Shown here: in pieces, positions 8,302 through 15,898 of the stretch
Layout of the letters: each line of letters begins with the position of its first letter
How positions within the stretch are numbered: the first letter of the stretch is position 1
Assembly: GCF_914271485.1 (NCBI RefSeq)
Contig: NZ_CAJZAG010000003.1
Location: 124,001 to 188,000 of the forward strand
Direction: 5' to 3'
Origin: Cupriavidus pampae
GTDB lineage: Bacteria; Pseudomonadota; Gammaproteobacteria; Burkholderiales; Burkholderiaceae
Length of the DNA: 64,000 bases
Notes under the pieces: model-generated
Database searches by the model: none
Told to the model about the DNA's origin: nothing
The model's input: the letters and a program-made list of their open reading frames with translations, nothing else
Program-made: the position numbers and the translations under genes

Positions 8302-8649
8302 ATGCAAACCACTTCCTCTGGCCTGCAGTATGAAGACACCGTCGTCGGTAACGGCACGGAAGCCGCTGCCGGCAAGCACGTTACCGTGCATTACACGGGC
8401 TGGCTGTATGAAAACGGTCAGGCCGGCCGCAAGTTCGACTCGAGCAAGGATCGCAACGACCCGTTCGTGTTCCCGCTCGGCGCCGGCCACGTCATCCGTG
8501 GCTGGGACGAAGGCGTCCAGGGCATGAAGGTCGGCGGCACGCGCCGCCTGGTCATCCCGGCCGACCTCGGCTACGGCGCGCGCGGCGCCGGCGGCGTGAT
8601 TCCGCCGAACGCGACGCTGCTGTTCGAAGTGGAACTGCTCGCGGTCTGA
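8302..8649 (+). CDS. FKBP-type peptidyl-prolyl cis-trans isomerase
   Basis: A 115-residue single-domain FKBP that catalyses prolyl isomerisation. It has the whole FKBP core: [60 protein letters not shown] and [15 protein letters not shown], with the aromatic pocket residues Tyr, Phe, Trp and Phe in place. No signal peptide is seen, so it is cytoplasmic. The start at 8302 follows a GGAAA-containing leader. The gene is closed by a bidirectional terminator that also serves the convergent gene at 8696. Confidence 0.95.
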   Translation: MQTTSSGLQYEDTVVGNGTEAAAGKHVTVHYTGWLYENGQAGRKFDSSKDRNDPFVFPLGAGHVIRGWDEGVQGMKVGGTRRLVIPADLGYGARGAGGVIPPNATLLFEVELLAV

Positions 8650-8664
8650 TCGCTCGCGCTCCCG

Positions 8665-8692
8665 AAAAAACCCCGCTTCGCGGGGTTTTTTT
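8665..8692. terminator. Bidirectional rho-independent terminator
   Basis: Stem CCCCGC (8671-8676) with GCGGGG (8680-8685), loop TTC, flanked by six A on the left (8665-8670) and seven T on the right (8686-8692). It works in both directions and separates the FKBP gene from the convergent gene at 8696-9016. Confidence 0.92.
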
Positions 8693-8695
8693 CTT

Positions 8696-9016
8696 TCAGA
8701 AGCCGATCGACGCGTTGCCCACGTCCACGCGCACCTTGTCGCGGTCGAGCAGGCGGCCCGCATGACGCGCGTATTCCTGAGCCCACGCCGCATCGCCGGC
8801 AAAGCGACGTTCGCCCGAGAAGCGCGCGACATTCAGGATCTTGTCGATCACCAGCACCTTGCCCACCGGGCTCGATGCCTGGCAATCGAGTTCCGCGTAT
8901 TCGCGGTCGAACCAGCGCCAGGCGGCGTCTTCACCGATGCCGGCCACATCGGCCTCGACCAGCGTGAACTCGAATTCCTTGCCGTTACCGAACACCACGG
9001 TAAGCGTACGTGCCAT
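8696..9016 (-). CDS. Conserved hypothetical protein
   Basis: A 106-residue soluble protein with no signal peptide or membrane segment. I do not recognise a family. It is rich in acidic and aromatic residues (EDAAWRWFDREYAELD) and ends KVRVDVGNASIGF. The ATG at 9016 is well supported by GGAGAG about 7 bases upstream. Codon use is like its neighbours. It converges with the FKBP gene across a bidirectional terminator and diverges from the ChaC gene, so it is a single-gene unit. Confidence 0.7.
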   Translation of the reverse strand: MARTLTVVFGNGKEFEFTLVEADVAGIGEDAAWRWFDREYAELDCQASSPVGKVLVIDKILNVARFSGERRFAGDAAWAQEYARHAGRLLDRDKVRVDVGNASIGF

Positions 9017-9202
9017 GACGGCCTCTCCTGTTGTGGACCCGATCGGATCCGATCATCGCTTCATTGTACGAACATGGCGTGAAGCAAGCCATGCGCCAGT
9101 CGGTGTGCCCCAGCGTGGCGCAGACACCACGGCCTGTGGAAATGTGGGAAGACCGTGGTAACCCGGACACGCCATGGCCGGCTTTGGATTATGCTTGCAC
9201 GC

Positions 9203-10003
9203 ATGGCCATCACCAGACAGGACCTCGAATCGGATCGGCTGCGCGCATCGCTGTGCAGCACACCGGTCGCGTCCTCACTGCTGACCGAAGATGCGATGGA
9301 GCGTTCCCTGCGCTGTGCGCTGGCCGAACGCGCCGATGCGGACGGGCCCGATGGCGACAGTGGCGACGTCTGGATCTTCGGCTACGGCTCGCTGATCTGG
9401 AATCCGATGGTGGTCCACACCGACTGCCGCGTGGCCTCCGTGCACGGCTACCACCGCGGCTTCTACTTGTACTCCCGTATCAATCGCGGCACCTGGGACC
9501 ATCCCGGCCTCGTGCTTGGCCTCGACCGGGGCGGCAGTTGCACCGGCATGGCGTTTCGCATCCCGAAAAATGTGATCGAGCAGGAATTCCGCGTGCTTTG
9601 GCGACGCGAAATGATGACGGGCGCCTATCATCCGCGCTGGCTACGCCTGAAATTCGGTGACGGTGACGGTGCGAATCCAACCCCGCGACGGGCGCTCGCG
9701 TTCGTCATGAATCGCGGACACAACGGCTATGCCGGCCGTCTGCCCGATGCCGATGTGGTTTCCTGCCTCCGTCACGCGTGCGGCGTCTATGGGCCCGCGC
9801 GCGACTATCTGCAGCAGACGCTGCTCGGCCTGGCTACCCACGGCGTGGGCGACCCCTATCTCGCGCGCCTGTGGCACCAGTTGCAGGAACGCGATGCCCG
9901 CGAAGGCCATGCCGGCAGCGTCGGCAGCCAGCCGACTCCCTGCGCAGCGGTCGATGCCGACACCGCCGTGGCGTCGACCATGGCCCCACACGAGACCGTC
10001 TGA
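9203..10003 (+). CDS. ChaC-like gamma-glutamylcyclotransferase
   Basis: A 266-residue ChaC homologue, expected to release 5-oxoproline from glutathione in the cytoplasm. The key signature DVWIFGYGSLIWNPMV (about residues 55-70) contains the YGSL substrate loop. Also seen are VHGYHRGFYLYSRINRGTWD, GLVLGLDRGGSCTGMAFRI, and the helix EEFR-type segment IEQEFRVLWRREMMTGAYHPRW. The start at 9203 (MAITRQDLESDRL) is preferred; two earlier in-frame starts exist at 9155 and 9191 without better ribosome sites. The last 40 residues look disordered. The ankyrin gene begins 12 bases after the stop, so the two are probably one operon. Confidence 0.88.
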   Translation: MAITRQDLESDRLRASLCSTPVASSLLTEDAMERSLRCALAERADADGPDGDSGDVWIFGYGSLIWNPMVVHTDCRVASVHGYHRGFYLYSRINRGTWDHPGLVLGLDRGGSCTGMAFRIPKNVIEQEFRVLWRREMMTGAYHPRWLRLKFGDGDGANPTPRRALAFVMNRGHNGYAGRLPDADVVSCLRHACGVYGPARDYLQQTLLGLATHGVGDPYLARLWHQLQERDAREGHAGSVGSQPTPCAAVDADTAVASTMAPHETV

Positions 10004-10015
10004 ATTACATCCGCC

Positions 10016-10825
10016 ATGACGCGCCCCCACTCTCGCCCCCGACGTCAGGCCATTGTCGAGATGCTAGGGCTCATGGGGATATTGATGGGCGGTGCGCTGC
10101 TCGCGGGTCAGGGGGGCCAATCGCTGGCCCGTTCGATCGTCGCGGCAGGTCCGATTCCGCTGCCACAGCGCCCACGCTCGCTGTCTTCGCAGGAACCACC
10201 ACCCCCTCCCCCGCGCCCGGAAAACGTCAGCGCGCTCGATCGCAATCTGATCACCGCGGCATCCCTCGGCGACACCGACCTCGTCAACCGGCTGCTGTAC
10301 GCGGGAGCCTCGCCGCTGGCAGTCGATGAGCGCGGCCGCACCGCATTGCTGAGCGCGCTGTACAACCGCCGTGGCGAGGCGGCGCGCGTGTTGATCCTCG
10401 CGGGCGCCGACGTCAATCGCAAGGATGCCGACGTCAACAGCGCGTTCCTGGTGGCTTCGGCGACCGGACAGGTGGATATCGTCCGCCTGTCGCTCTCTCA
10501 TGGCGCCGATCTCAACAGCACCGATCGTTATGATGGCACCGCGTTGATCGCGGCCGCGCAGCATGGCAACACCGAGGTGGTACGCATGCTGCTGAAATCG
10601 GGCATCGCGGTGGATCACGTCAACCAGCTCGGCTGGACCGCGCTGCTGGAAGCCGTGATCCTCGGCGACGGCAGCTCGCGCTACGAGGAGATCGTGCAAT
10701 TACTGCTCGACGCGGGTGCCGATGCCAACTTGCCCGACCGCGAAGGCATCTCGCCCACGCGCCACGCACGCGACCGCGGCTACAAGACCATGGTCAGGAT
10801 GCTGATGCGCGCGCGCGGGCACTAG
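10016..10825 (+). CDS. Ankyrin-repeat protein with N-terminal membrane anchor or signal
   Basis: A 269-residue protein. Residues about 14-31 are hydrophobic (LGLMGILMGGALLAG), suggesting a signal anchor or export signal, followed by a Pro-rich linker (EPPPPPPRP, about residues 60-68). Residues about 72-266 form five or six ankyrin repeats, seen as LITAASLGDTDLVNRLLYAG, TALLSALYNRRGEAARVLIL, TALIAAAQHGNTEVVRMLL and EIVQLLLDAGADANLPDREG. Ankyrin domains mediate protein binding; the partner is unknown. The gene is tightly linked behind chaC, a pairing whose meaning is not obvious. Confidence 0.85.
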   Translation: MTRPHSRPRRQAIVEMLGLMGILMGGALLAGQGGQSLARSIVAAGPIPLPQRPRSLSSQEPPPPPPRPENVSALDRNLITAASLGDTDLVNRLLYAGASPLAVDERGRTALLSALYNRRGEAARVLILAGADVNRKDADVNSAFLVASATGQVDIVRLSLSHGADLNSTDRYDGTALIAAAQHGNTEVVRMLLKSGIAVDHVNQLGWTALLEAVILGDGSSRYEEIVQLLLDAGADANLPDREGISPTRHARDRGYKTMVRMLMRARGH

Positions 10826-10845
10826 GCCGCATTAACTAAACCGGA

Positions 10846-12555
10846 TTACGCCTTCGCGTTCTCGCTTTCCTGCAACTGCCGCCACATCACCTTGCCGGTG
10901 CCGGACTTCGGTAGCGCGTCGACGAACTCGACCACGCGCGGATACTTGTACGCGGCCATATTGTCGCGCGCCCAGTCGATGATGTCCTCCGCCGTGGTGG
11001 TGCCGCGCGCAGCGGGCCGCAAGACCACTACCGCCTTCACGGTTTCGCCGCGATAGGGATCGCGCGTGCCGATGATGCAGGCCTCCTGCACGGCCGGATG
11101 CTTGTACAGCAGATTCTCCACCTCGGCCGGCCACACCTTGAAGCCCGACGCATTGATCATGCGCTTGAGTCGATCGGTCAGGAAAAAGTAGCCATCTTCG
11201 TCCATACGACCCAGATCGCCGGTGCGGAAGAACGTCTCGCCCTCGAACGTGATGAACGCCTCGCGCGTGGCCTCCGGCTTGCCCCAGTAGCCCTTGAATA
11301 CCTGCGGGCCGCGCACGATGATCTCGCCGACCTCGCCCACCGGCAGTTCCGCGAGCGTCACCGGGTCGATGATGCGCGCGTCGGTATTGAACGTCGGAAT
11401 GCCCAGGCACTGCTGCTTCGGACGTTCGAGCGGATTGCTATGAGTTGGCGCGATCGTCTCCGACAGGCCATAGCCCTCGATGTAGGACAGCCCGAACTGT
11501 TCGCGCAGCCGCTCCGCCACCGCCTGCGGCATGGCCGCGCCGCCGCCGCCGATATAGCGCAGGCTGCGCAGGTCGAACTCCGGCAGGTTCGGACTACCGA
11601 GGAAGTCGATCACCATGGTCGGGATATTGGTCCAGTGCGTGACCTGGTAACGCGAGATCAGACGCCCCGCCACCTCGCGATCCCAGCGCGGCAGCATGAC
11701 CACGGTGGCGCCGGTGTAGATCGGCACGTTCATGCCGTACTGCATGCCGGTCACGTGGAACAGCGGCAGTACCGACAGTTGCACCGACTCGCCGCCATTT
11801 CCCGACCACGTGGCGCCGCCGATCACGTTATGCATGACCGTGCGATGCGTGTGGATGCAGCCCTTCGGAAAGCCCGTGGTGCCCGATGTGTATGGCATCA
11901 CTGCCATGTCGTCGGGCCCCGCGGTGTGCGGCCCGGGCGTCAGTTGCGCGGCCATCGCGTCGGTCCAGCGTGTGTAGCCCGCGGGCAGTGCGTGCGCGGC
12001 GGTCAGCCAGGCCGGCGGCGCGTCCTCGGGATGGGTATGCGTGGGCGGCAACGCGTCCGCATACGCGGTAACGAGTACCTGCGCGAGGCGCGCCTCCGCA
12101 GGCACGCTCTCGTTGGCTTCCGCGACCATGCCTGCCAGATCCGCACTGCAGATCGCCACGCTCGCCTGCGCGTCGGTAATGTAGTGGCGGAACTCCTCGG
12201 TCCGGTTCATCGGATTGACCGGCACCACCACCGCATCGGCACGCAGGATCGCGTAATAGGAGAGCAGGAACTGCGGGCAGTTCTGCATGTAGAGCAGCAC
12301 GCGATCGCCCTTCTTCACGCCCGCGCGCTGTTGCAGCCAGCCGGCCAGCGCAGTGGCCCGCGCCTCCATCTCGCGGAACGTCAGCGCGCCACCGAAATAG
12401 CGGATGGCGGCCTTGTCGGGGTACCGGCGCGCGGAAACCTCGAGGTTGTACCAGAGCGAGGTTTCCGGCAGCACCACCTGTGGAGACAGGCGGCGCGGCC
12501 AGAAGCGGAAATGCGGGCGATCGGACGGGACAACGAAGGGAACAGCGGTGGTCAC
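10846..12555 (-). CDS. AMP-dependent acyl-CoA synthetase (long- or medium-chain fatty acid type)
   Basis: A 569-residue ANL-superfamily enzyme that activates a carboxylic acid to acyl-CoA through an acyl-adenylate. Motifs are PYTSGTTGFPKGCIHTHRT (P-loop, about residues 195-213), YGLSETIAPTHSNP (A5), FFRTGDLGRMDEDGYFFLTD (A7/A8), RLKRMINASGFKVWPAEVEN and PKSGTGKVMWRQL with the catalytic Lys. The substrate is not fixed by sequence; fatty acid is most likely. The GTG at 12555 is chosen as start because AGGAG at 12562-12566 stands 6 bases before it; the ATG at 12576 would place this site inside the gene. It is divergent from the thioredoxin gene, with a 12-bp tandem repeat between them. Confidence 0.88.
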   Translation of the reverse strand: MTTAVPFVVPSDRPHFRFWPRRLSPQVVLPETSLWYNLEVSARRYPDKAAIRYFGGALTFREMEARATALAGWLQQRAGVKKGDRVLLYMQNCPQFLLSYYAILRADAVVVPVNPMNRTEEFRHYITDAQASVAICSADLAGMVAEANESVPAEARLAQVLVTAYADALPPTHTHPEDAPPAWLTAAHALPAGYTRWTDAMAAQLTPGPHTAGPDDMAVMPYTSGTTGFPKGCIHTHRTVMHNVIGGATWSGNGGESVQLSVLPLFHVTGMQYGMNVPIYTGATVVMLPRWDREVAGRLISRYQVTHWTNIPTMVIDFLGSPNLPEFDLRSLRYIGGGGAAMPQAVAERLREQFGLSYIEGYGLSETIAPTHSNPLERPKQQCLGIPTFNTDARIIDPVTLAELPVGEVGEIIVRGPQVFKGYWGKPEATREAFITFEGETFFRTGDLGRMDEDGYFFLTDRLKRMINASGFKVWPAEVENLLYKHPAVQEACIIGTRDPYRGETVKAVVVLRPAARGTTTAEDIIDWARDNMAAYKYPRVVEFVDALPKSGTGKVMWRQLQESENAKA

Positions 12556-12561
12556 GAGTGT

Positions 12562-12566
12562 CTCCT
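12562..12566 (-). promoter_or_regulatory. Ribosome binding site that selects a GTG start
   Basis: AGGAG on the minus strand, 6 bases from the GTG at 12553-12555. The competing ATG at 12574-12576 has no purine-rich leader and would put this site in its coding sequence. Confidence 0.7.
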
Positions 12567-12646
12567 GTTGGCCCATGGCGGCCTGTTCTGTCAGCGTATC
12601 GGGTGAATATAACTGAACGATCGTGCTATTTTCAACAGTGGTAATT

Positions 12647-12698
12647 ACGTAGACCCGTACGTAGACCCGTACGTAGACCCGTACGTAGACCCGCACGT
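12647..12698. repeat. 12-bp tandem repeat in a divergent promoter region
   Basis: Four consecutive copies of ACGTAGACCCGT: three perfect (12647-12658, 12659-12670, 12671-12682), a fourth with one change (12683-12694), then a partial copy. Junctions create CGTACG/TACGTA palindromes. The repeat lies between the acyl-CoA synthetase and thioredoxin-TPR genes and could be an iterated operator or a slippage-prone minisatellite. Confidence 0.9.
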
Positions 12699-12782
12699 AC
12701 CCCGTGACGTGGAGGTTGTTTTTCGGCCATCCACCCCCACAATAGGGAAATAAACGCAACGCAACCAACAAGGGCAAAAACG

Positions 12783-13628
12783 ATGAGCGACGTCACCCTG
12801 CAGAACTTCGAAGCCGAAGTCATCGAGTTATCGCGGCAGGTGCCGGTGCTGGTCGATTTCTGGGCGCCATGGTGCGGGCCCTGCCGCACGCTCGGACCCA
12901 TGCTCGAGAAACTCGAGGCCGAAGCCGCCGGCACGTGGCGGCTCGCCAAGGTGAATGTGGACGAGAACCAGCAGCTGGCCGCGCATTTCGGCATTCGCAG
13001 CATTCCGCATGTGGTCGCGTTCGTCGATGGCGAAGCGGTGGATCAGTTCACGGGCGTGCTGCCCGAGTCTGGCCTGCGTGAGTTTCTGGAACGTCTGTCG
13101 CCGAACCCCGCCGACCTCGCGCTGGTGGAGGCACGGCATCTGCTGGAAGCCGGCGATCGCGATGGCGCGCAGGACGCGTTCCAGGCCGCGCTCGCGTACG
13201 ACCCCGGTGCCGACGACGTTCGCCTCGCCTATATCTCGTTCCTGCTCGATGGCAACGCGATCGCCGATGCCGAAACCGAGTTCACGCGGCTCTCGCCGCA
13301 GGCGGCGCAGCTCGATGCGTTTGCGGCCTTACGCACGCGTATCGATGCGATGCAGAATGTGTCGGACCTGCCCGATGCCAGCACGCTGATCGCGCGCGTG
13401 GAAGCGCAGCCCACCGACCTGGCCGCGCGGCTGGATCTGGCGCAGGTGCTGATCGCGCGGCGCGAGTACGAGTCCGCGCTCGCGCAGTTGCTGGAGGTTG
13501 TGAAGCGGGATCGCGCGTTCGGCGATGACGCAGGCCGCAAGACCATGCTATCGGTGTTCGAGATGCTTACCGATCAGCCGGATATCGTGTCGCGCTGGCG
13601 TCGTCAGCTAAGCACCGCGCTCAACTGA
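12783..13628 (+). CDS. Thioredoxin-TPR protein (CnoX/YbbN-like)
   Basis: A 281-residue protein with a thioredoxin domain (residues 1-110) followed by tetratricopeptide-like helices. The active site is VDFWAPWCGPCRTLGPML (about residues 22-39), and the cis-proline loop is RSIPHVVAF (about 72-80). The carboxy half includes HLLEAGDRDGAQDAFQAAL and LAARLDLAQVLIARREYESAL. E. coli CnoX (YbbN), a holdase that works with GroEL and DnaK, has this architecture but an SxxC site without redox activity; here the complete CGPC pair suggests it is also an oxidoreductase. It starts 227 bases from the divergent acyl-CoA synthetase. Confidence 0.88.
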   Translation: MSDVTLQNFEAEVIELSRQVPVLVDFWAPWCGPCRTLGPMLEKLEAEAAGTWRLAKVNVDENQQLAAHFGIRSIPHVVAFVDGEAVDQFTGVLPESGLREFLERLSPNPADLALVEARHLLEAGDRDGAQDAFQAALAYDPGADDVRLAYISFLLDGNAIADAETEFTRLSPQAAQLDAFAALRTRIDAMQNVSDLPDASTLIARVEAQPTDLAARLDLAQVLIARREYESALAQLLEVVKRDRAFGDDAGRKTMLSVFEMLTDQPDIVSRWRRQLSTALN

Positions 13629-13664
13629 TCGACTCAATTGAGCGAAACAGGGACGTCGGCCGCG

Positions 13665-14135
13665 TCAGGCCGGCGGCCCTTCGACCAGCGAGAAGCCGTT
13701 GGCCTTCATATGGCCGACCATCATCGCGTCCATCGACTTGACGTGATGATCGAACCAGCCAGACAGCTCGCCCACCAGACGGCGGCCGAGGTCGAGGCGA
13801 CCGTCATCGGCCACGGCCTGGCGAATCGCGTCGGCAATCGCGAGCACCTGCTGATGCTCGCCCGCGTGGCACCCACGCGGACCGAACGCCATCGCCTCCA
13901 TCCACTGCTCTTCCTGCTGGAAGTGATAGCGGCTGTGATCGATCCACGCGTCGAACGCGGGCAGAAATCCCGCATCGTCCGCCTGCACAGCCGCCGCCAG
14001 CAATTGCACGAATTCGGCATGCGTGGCGTCGGTGACGGGTTCGTCGAGATGGAGGTCCGCCGGCAGCCCCTCGGATGAGAGACCCTCGTAAGGCGAATCG
14101 ATCGAATCGGTAGGCAGGGCGTCGGTTGCAGTCAT
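13665..14135 (-). CDS. Bacteriohemerythrin-like oxygen or iron-binding protein
   Basis: A 156-residue hemerythrin-domain protein. The diiron ligands can be followed: the His of ATHAEFVQLLA (about residue 40), IDHSRYHFQQEEQWM (His, His and Glu, about 63-77), GCHAGEHQQVL (His, about 85-95) and WFDHHVKSMDAMMVGHMK (His, His and Asp, about 125-142). The first 30 residues are acidic and probably flexible. Bacteriohemerythrins bind O2 reversibly and may act in oxygen supply, sensing or NO handling. The ATG at 14135 (MTATDALPTDS) is preferred to longer frames that extend into the divergent gene. Its stop lies 36 bases from the convergent thioredoxin-TPR gene. Confidence 0.9.
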   Translation of the reverse strand: MTATDALPTDSIDSPYEGLSSEGLPADLHLDEPVTDATHAEFVQLLAAAVQADDAGFLPAFDAWIDHSRYHFQQEEQWMEAMAFGPRGCHAGEHQQVLAIADAIRQAVADDGRLDLGRRLVGELSGWFDHHVKSMDAMMVGHMKANGFSLVEGPPA

Positions 14136-14186
14136 GGCTGGCACTTGAAATGCAAGACGCAAGCATACCGCGTTATGCTTCGTCGC

Positions 14187-14765
14187 ATGCCCAGACTGAT
14201 CTTCTTCTGCGGTCATGCCGGCACCGGCAAGACCACGCTCGCGCATCGCCTGATCGGCCCGCTGATGGCGGCGACGGGCGAACCGTTCTGCCTGCTCGAC
14301 AAGGACACGCTTTACGGTCGCTATAGCGCGGCCGCGATGCGCGCGATCACCGGCGATCCGAACGATCGCGACAGTCCAGCGTATCTCGACAATCTGCGCG
14401 ATCCGGAATACGAAGGGCTACTCGACACCGCACGCGAGAATCTTGCGCTGGGCATCAGCGTGATCGTGATCGGCCCGCTCTCGCGCGAGATCCGCGCGCA
14501 CCAGCTCAACGATCCTCAATGGCTGCATGTGCCCGCTGGCACCACGGTCAGCATCCTGTGGGTGCACCTGCCCGAGGACGAGGCGCACGCGCGCATCATC
14601 CAGCGTGGTAATCCCAACGATGCGTACAAGCTCGCGCACTGGGACGCGTATCGCACGCGTCGGTTCCAGCCGGATGCGGCCGATTATCCCGAGTTGATCT
14701 TCTTCGATAACCGCGCGCCGGACGACGCGCAGATTGACGGTTTGCTGAGAACGCTGGCAGCCTGA
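14187..14765 (+). CDS. P-loop ATP-binding protein (AAA/kinase-like)
   Basis: A 192-residue protein with a Walker A motif at its amino end, FFCGHAGTGKTTLAHRL (about residues 4-20). It resembles small kinases of the AAA_33/zeta-toxin or gluconokinase-like type that phosphorylate small molecules, with a strand before DKDTLYGRYSA, IVIGPLSREIRAH as a likely Walker B strand, and WVHLPEDEAHARIIQRGNPNDAYK as a lid region. The substrate is unknown. An in-frame ATG at 14175 is an equally possible start; neither has a clear ribosome site. It is divergent from the hemerythrin gene and converges with tcdA. Confidence 0.72.
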   Translation: MPRLIFFCGHAGTGKTTLAHRLIGPLMAATGEPFCLLDKDTLYGRYSAAAMRAITGDPNDRDSPAYLDNLRDPEYEGLLDTARENLALGISVIVIGPLSREIRAHQLNDPQWLHVPAGTTVSILWVHLPEDEAHARIIQRGNPNDAYKLAHWDAYRTRRFQPDAADYPELIFFDNRAPDDAQIDGLLRTLAA

Positions 14766-14793
14766 AGGTTGACCTGACAGTCGTCGTAAAAGA

Positions 14794-15651
14794 TCAGCCC
14801 GCGGCCAAGGCCCCGATCACGGCCGACGCCGCGACGAAACCGAACACCGCCGTCACCGCCACCGACGAGCCAAAGCCCGCGCATGCGAGCCCCTGCGGGC
14901 CGCTTGGCTGCGCCGGCGGTGCTTCGTCGAGTTCGCACGACTGCTGTTCCGGCTCGGGATACTTCAATGGTTCGTCGGAATACACGGCCTGGATGTCGAA
15001 CTTGCGCTTCGGATTGCGCGGGAAGCCCCACTTCTGGCGCAAGGCCTGCCGCACCTTGGCGAGCAGCGGGTCCTGCACCGTGCGCGACAGATCCTCGATG
15101 CGCACGCGCGTGGGATCGAGCTGACCGCCCGCGCTGCCGCAGGTAATCAGCGCGCGCCCTTCGCGACGCGCCCACGCGATGATCGCGATCTTCACACGCC
15201 CCGAGTCGATCGCATCGATCACGTAGTCGAAACCGCCCAGCAGCTCGGCCACGTTCTCGGGCGTGACGAAATCGTCGATCGTGGTCACGCGGCAGCGCGG
15301 ATTGATGGCGACGATCCGCTCGGCCATCGCTTCCACCTTCGCGCGGCCGTACGCATCGCCAAGCGCGTGGATCTGGCGGTTGGTATTCGAGGGCGCGATA
15401 TGGTCGAGATCGATCAACGTGATATGGCCCACCGCGTTACGCGCGAGTGCCTCCGCGGCCCAGCTGCCCACGCCACCGACGCCGATCACGCACACCCTGG
15501 CGGCTTCGAGCCGTGCCAGTCCCTCCGCGCCATACAGGCGCGCGACCCCGCCAAAGCGACGATGGTAATCGTCGTCCTCGGGCGACTCGTGGACGAGGGG
15601 TGCTGGCAGCTCGGAGGCGTCGGCCAGGGATGGTGGGGGGGCGATGGTCAT
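14794..15651 (-). CDS. tcdA: tRNA threonylcarbamoyladenosine dehydratase (ThiF/E1-like)
   Basis: A 285-residue E1-like adenylating enzyme matching TcdA (CsdL), which uses ATP to cyclise t6A37 of tRNA to ct6A. Seen are RRFGGVARLYGAEGLARLEA (about residues 30-49), the nucleotide-binding GVGGVGSWAAEALARNAVG (about 57-75), LIDLDHIAPSNTNRQIHALG and FDYVIDAIDSGRVKIAII. The end carries a hydrophobic Ala/Val stretch (about residues 262-285), as in E. coli TcdA, probably a membrane anchor. The ATG at 15651 is chosen because MTIAPPPSL leads into the conserved fold; an ATG at 15708 would add 19 unconserved-looking residues. Confidence 0.88.
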   Translation of the reverse strand: MTIAPPPSLADASELPAPLVHESPEDDDYHRRFGGVARLYGAEGLARLEAARVCVIGVGGVGSWAAEALARNAVGHITLIDLDHIAPSNTNRQIHALGDAYGRAKVEAMAERIVAINPRCRVTTIDDFVTPENVAELLGGFDYVIDAIDSGRVKIAIIAWARREGRALITCGSAGGQLDPTRVRIEDLSRTVQDPLLAKVRQALRQKWGFPRNPKRKFDIQAVYSDEPLKYPEPEQQSCELDEAPPAQPSGPQGLACAGFGSSVAVTAVFGFVAASAVIGALAAG

Positions 15652-15898
15652 GCTTGCGTGAAATGGGGCTACTTCGGAGGCTACTTCGGGGGCACGTCCG
15701 GCGCGCATTCGGGAGGCGCAGTCGGAAACGCTTCAGGCCGGCATTTTATGACATCGCCCGAAAATCGGCGCACCGGCGACCGCAATGTCAGCGGATGACC
15801 GACAACGCGCGCGCGGCTCCATTCCTACAATGATCCTGAGTGGTTGATGCGCCGCTTCAGCACATTGGCGCCCCGCCCCCGAATACAAGGCCCATTTC

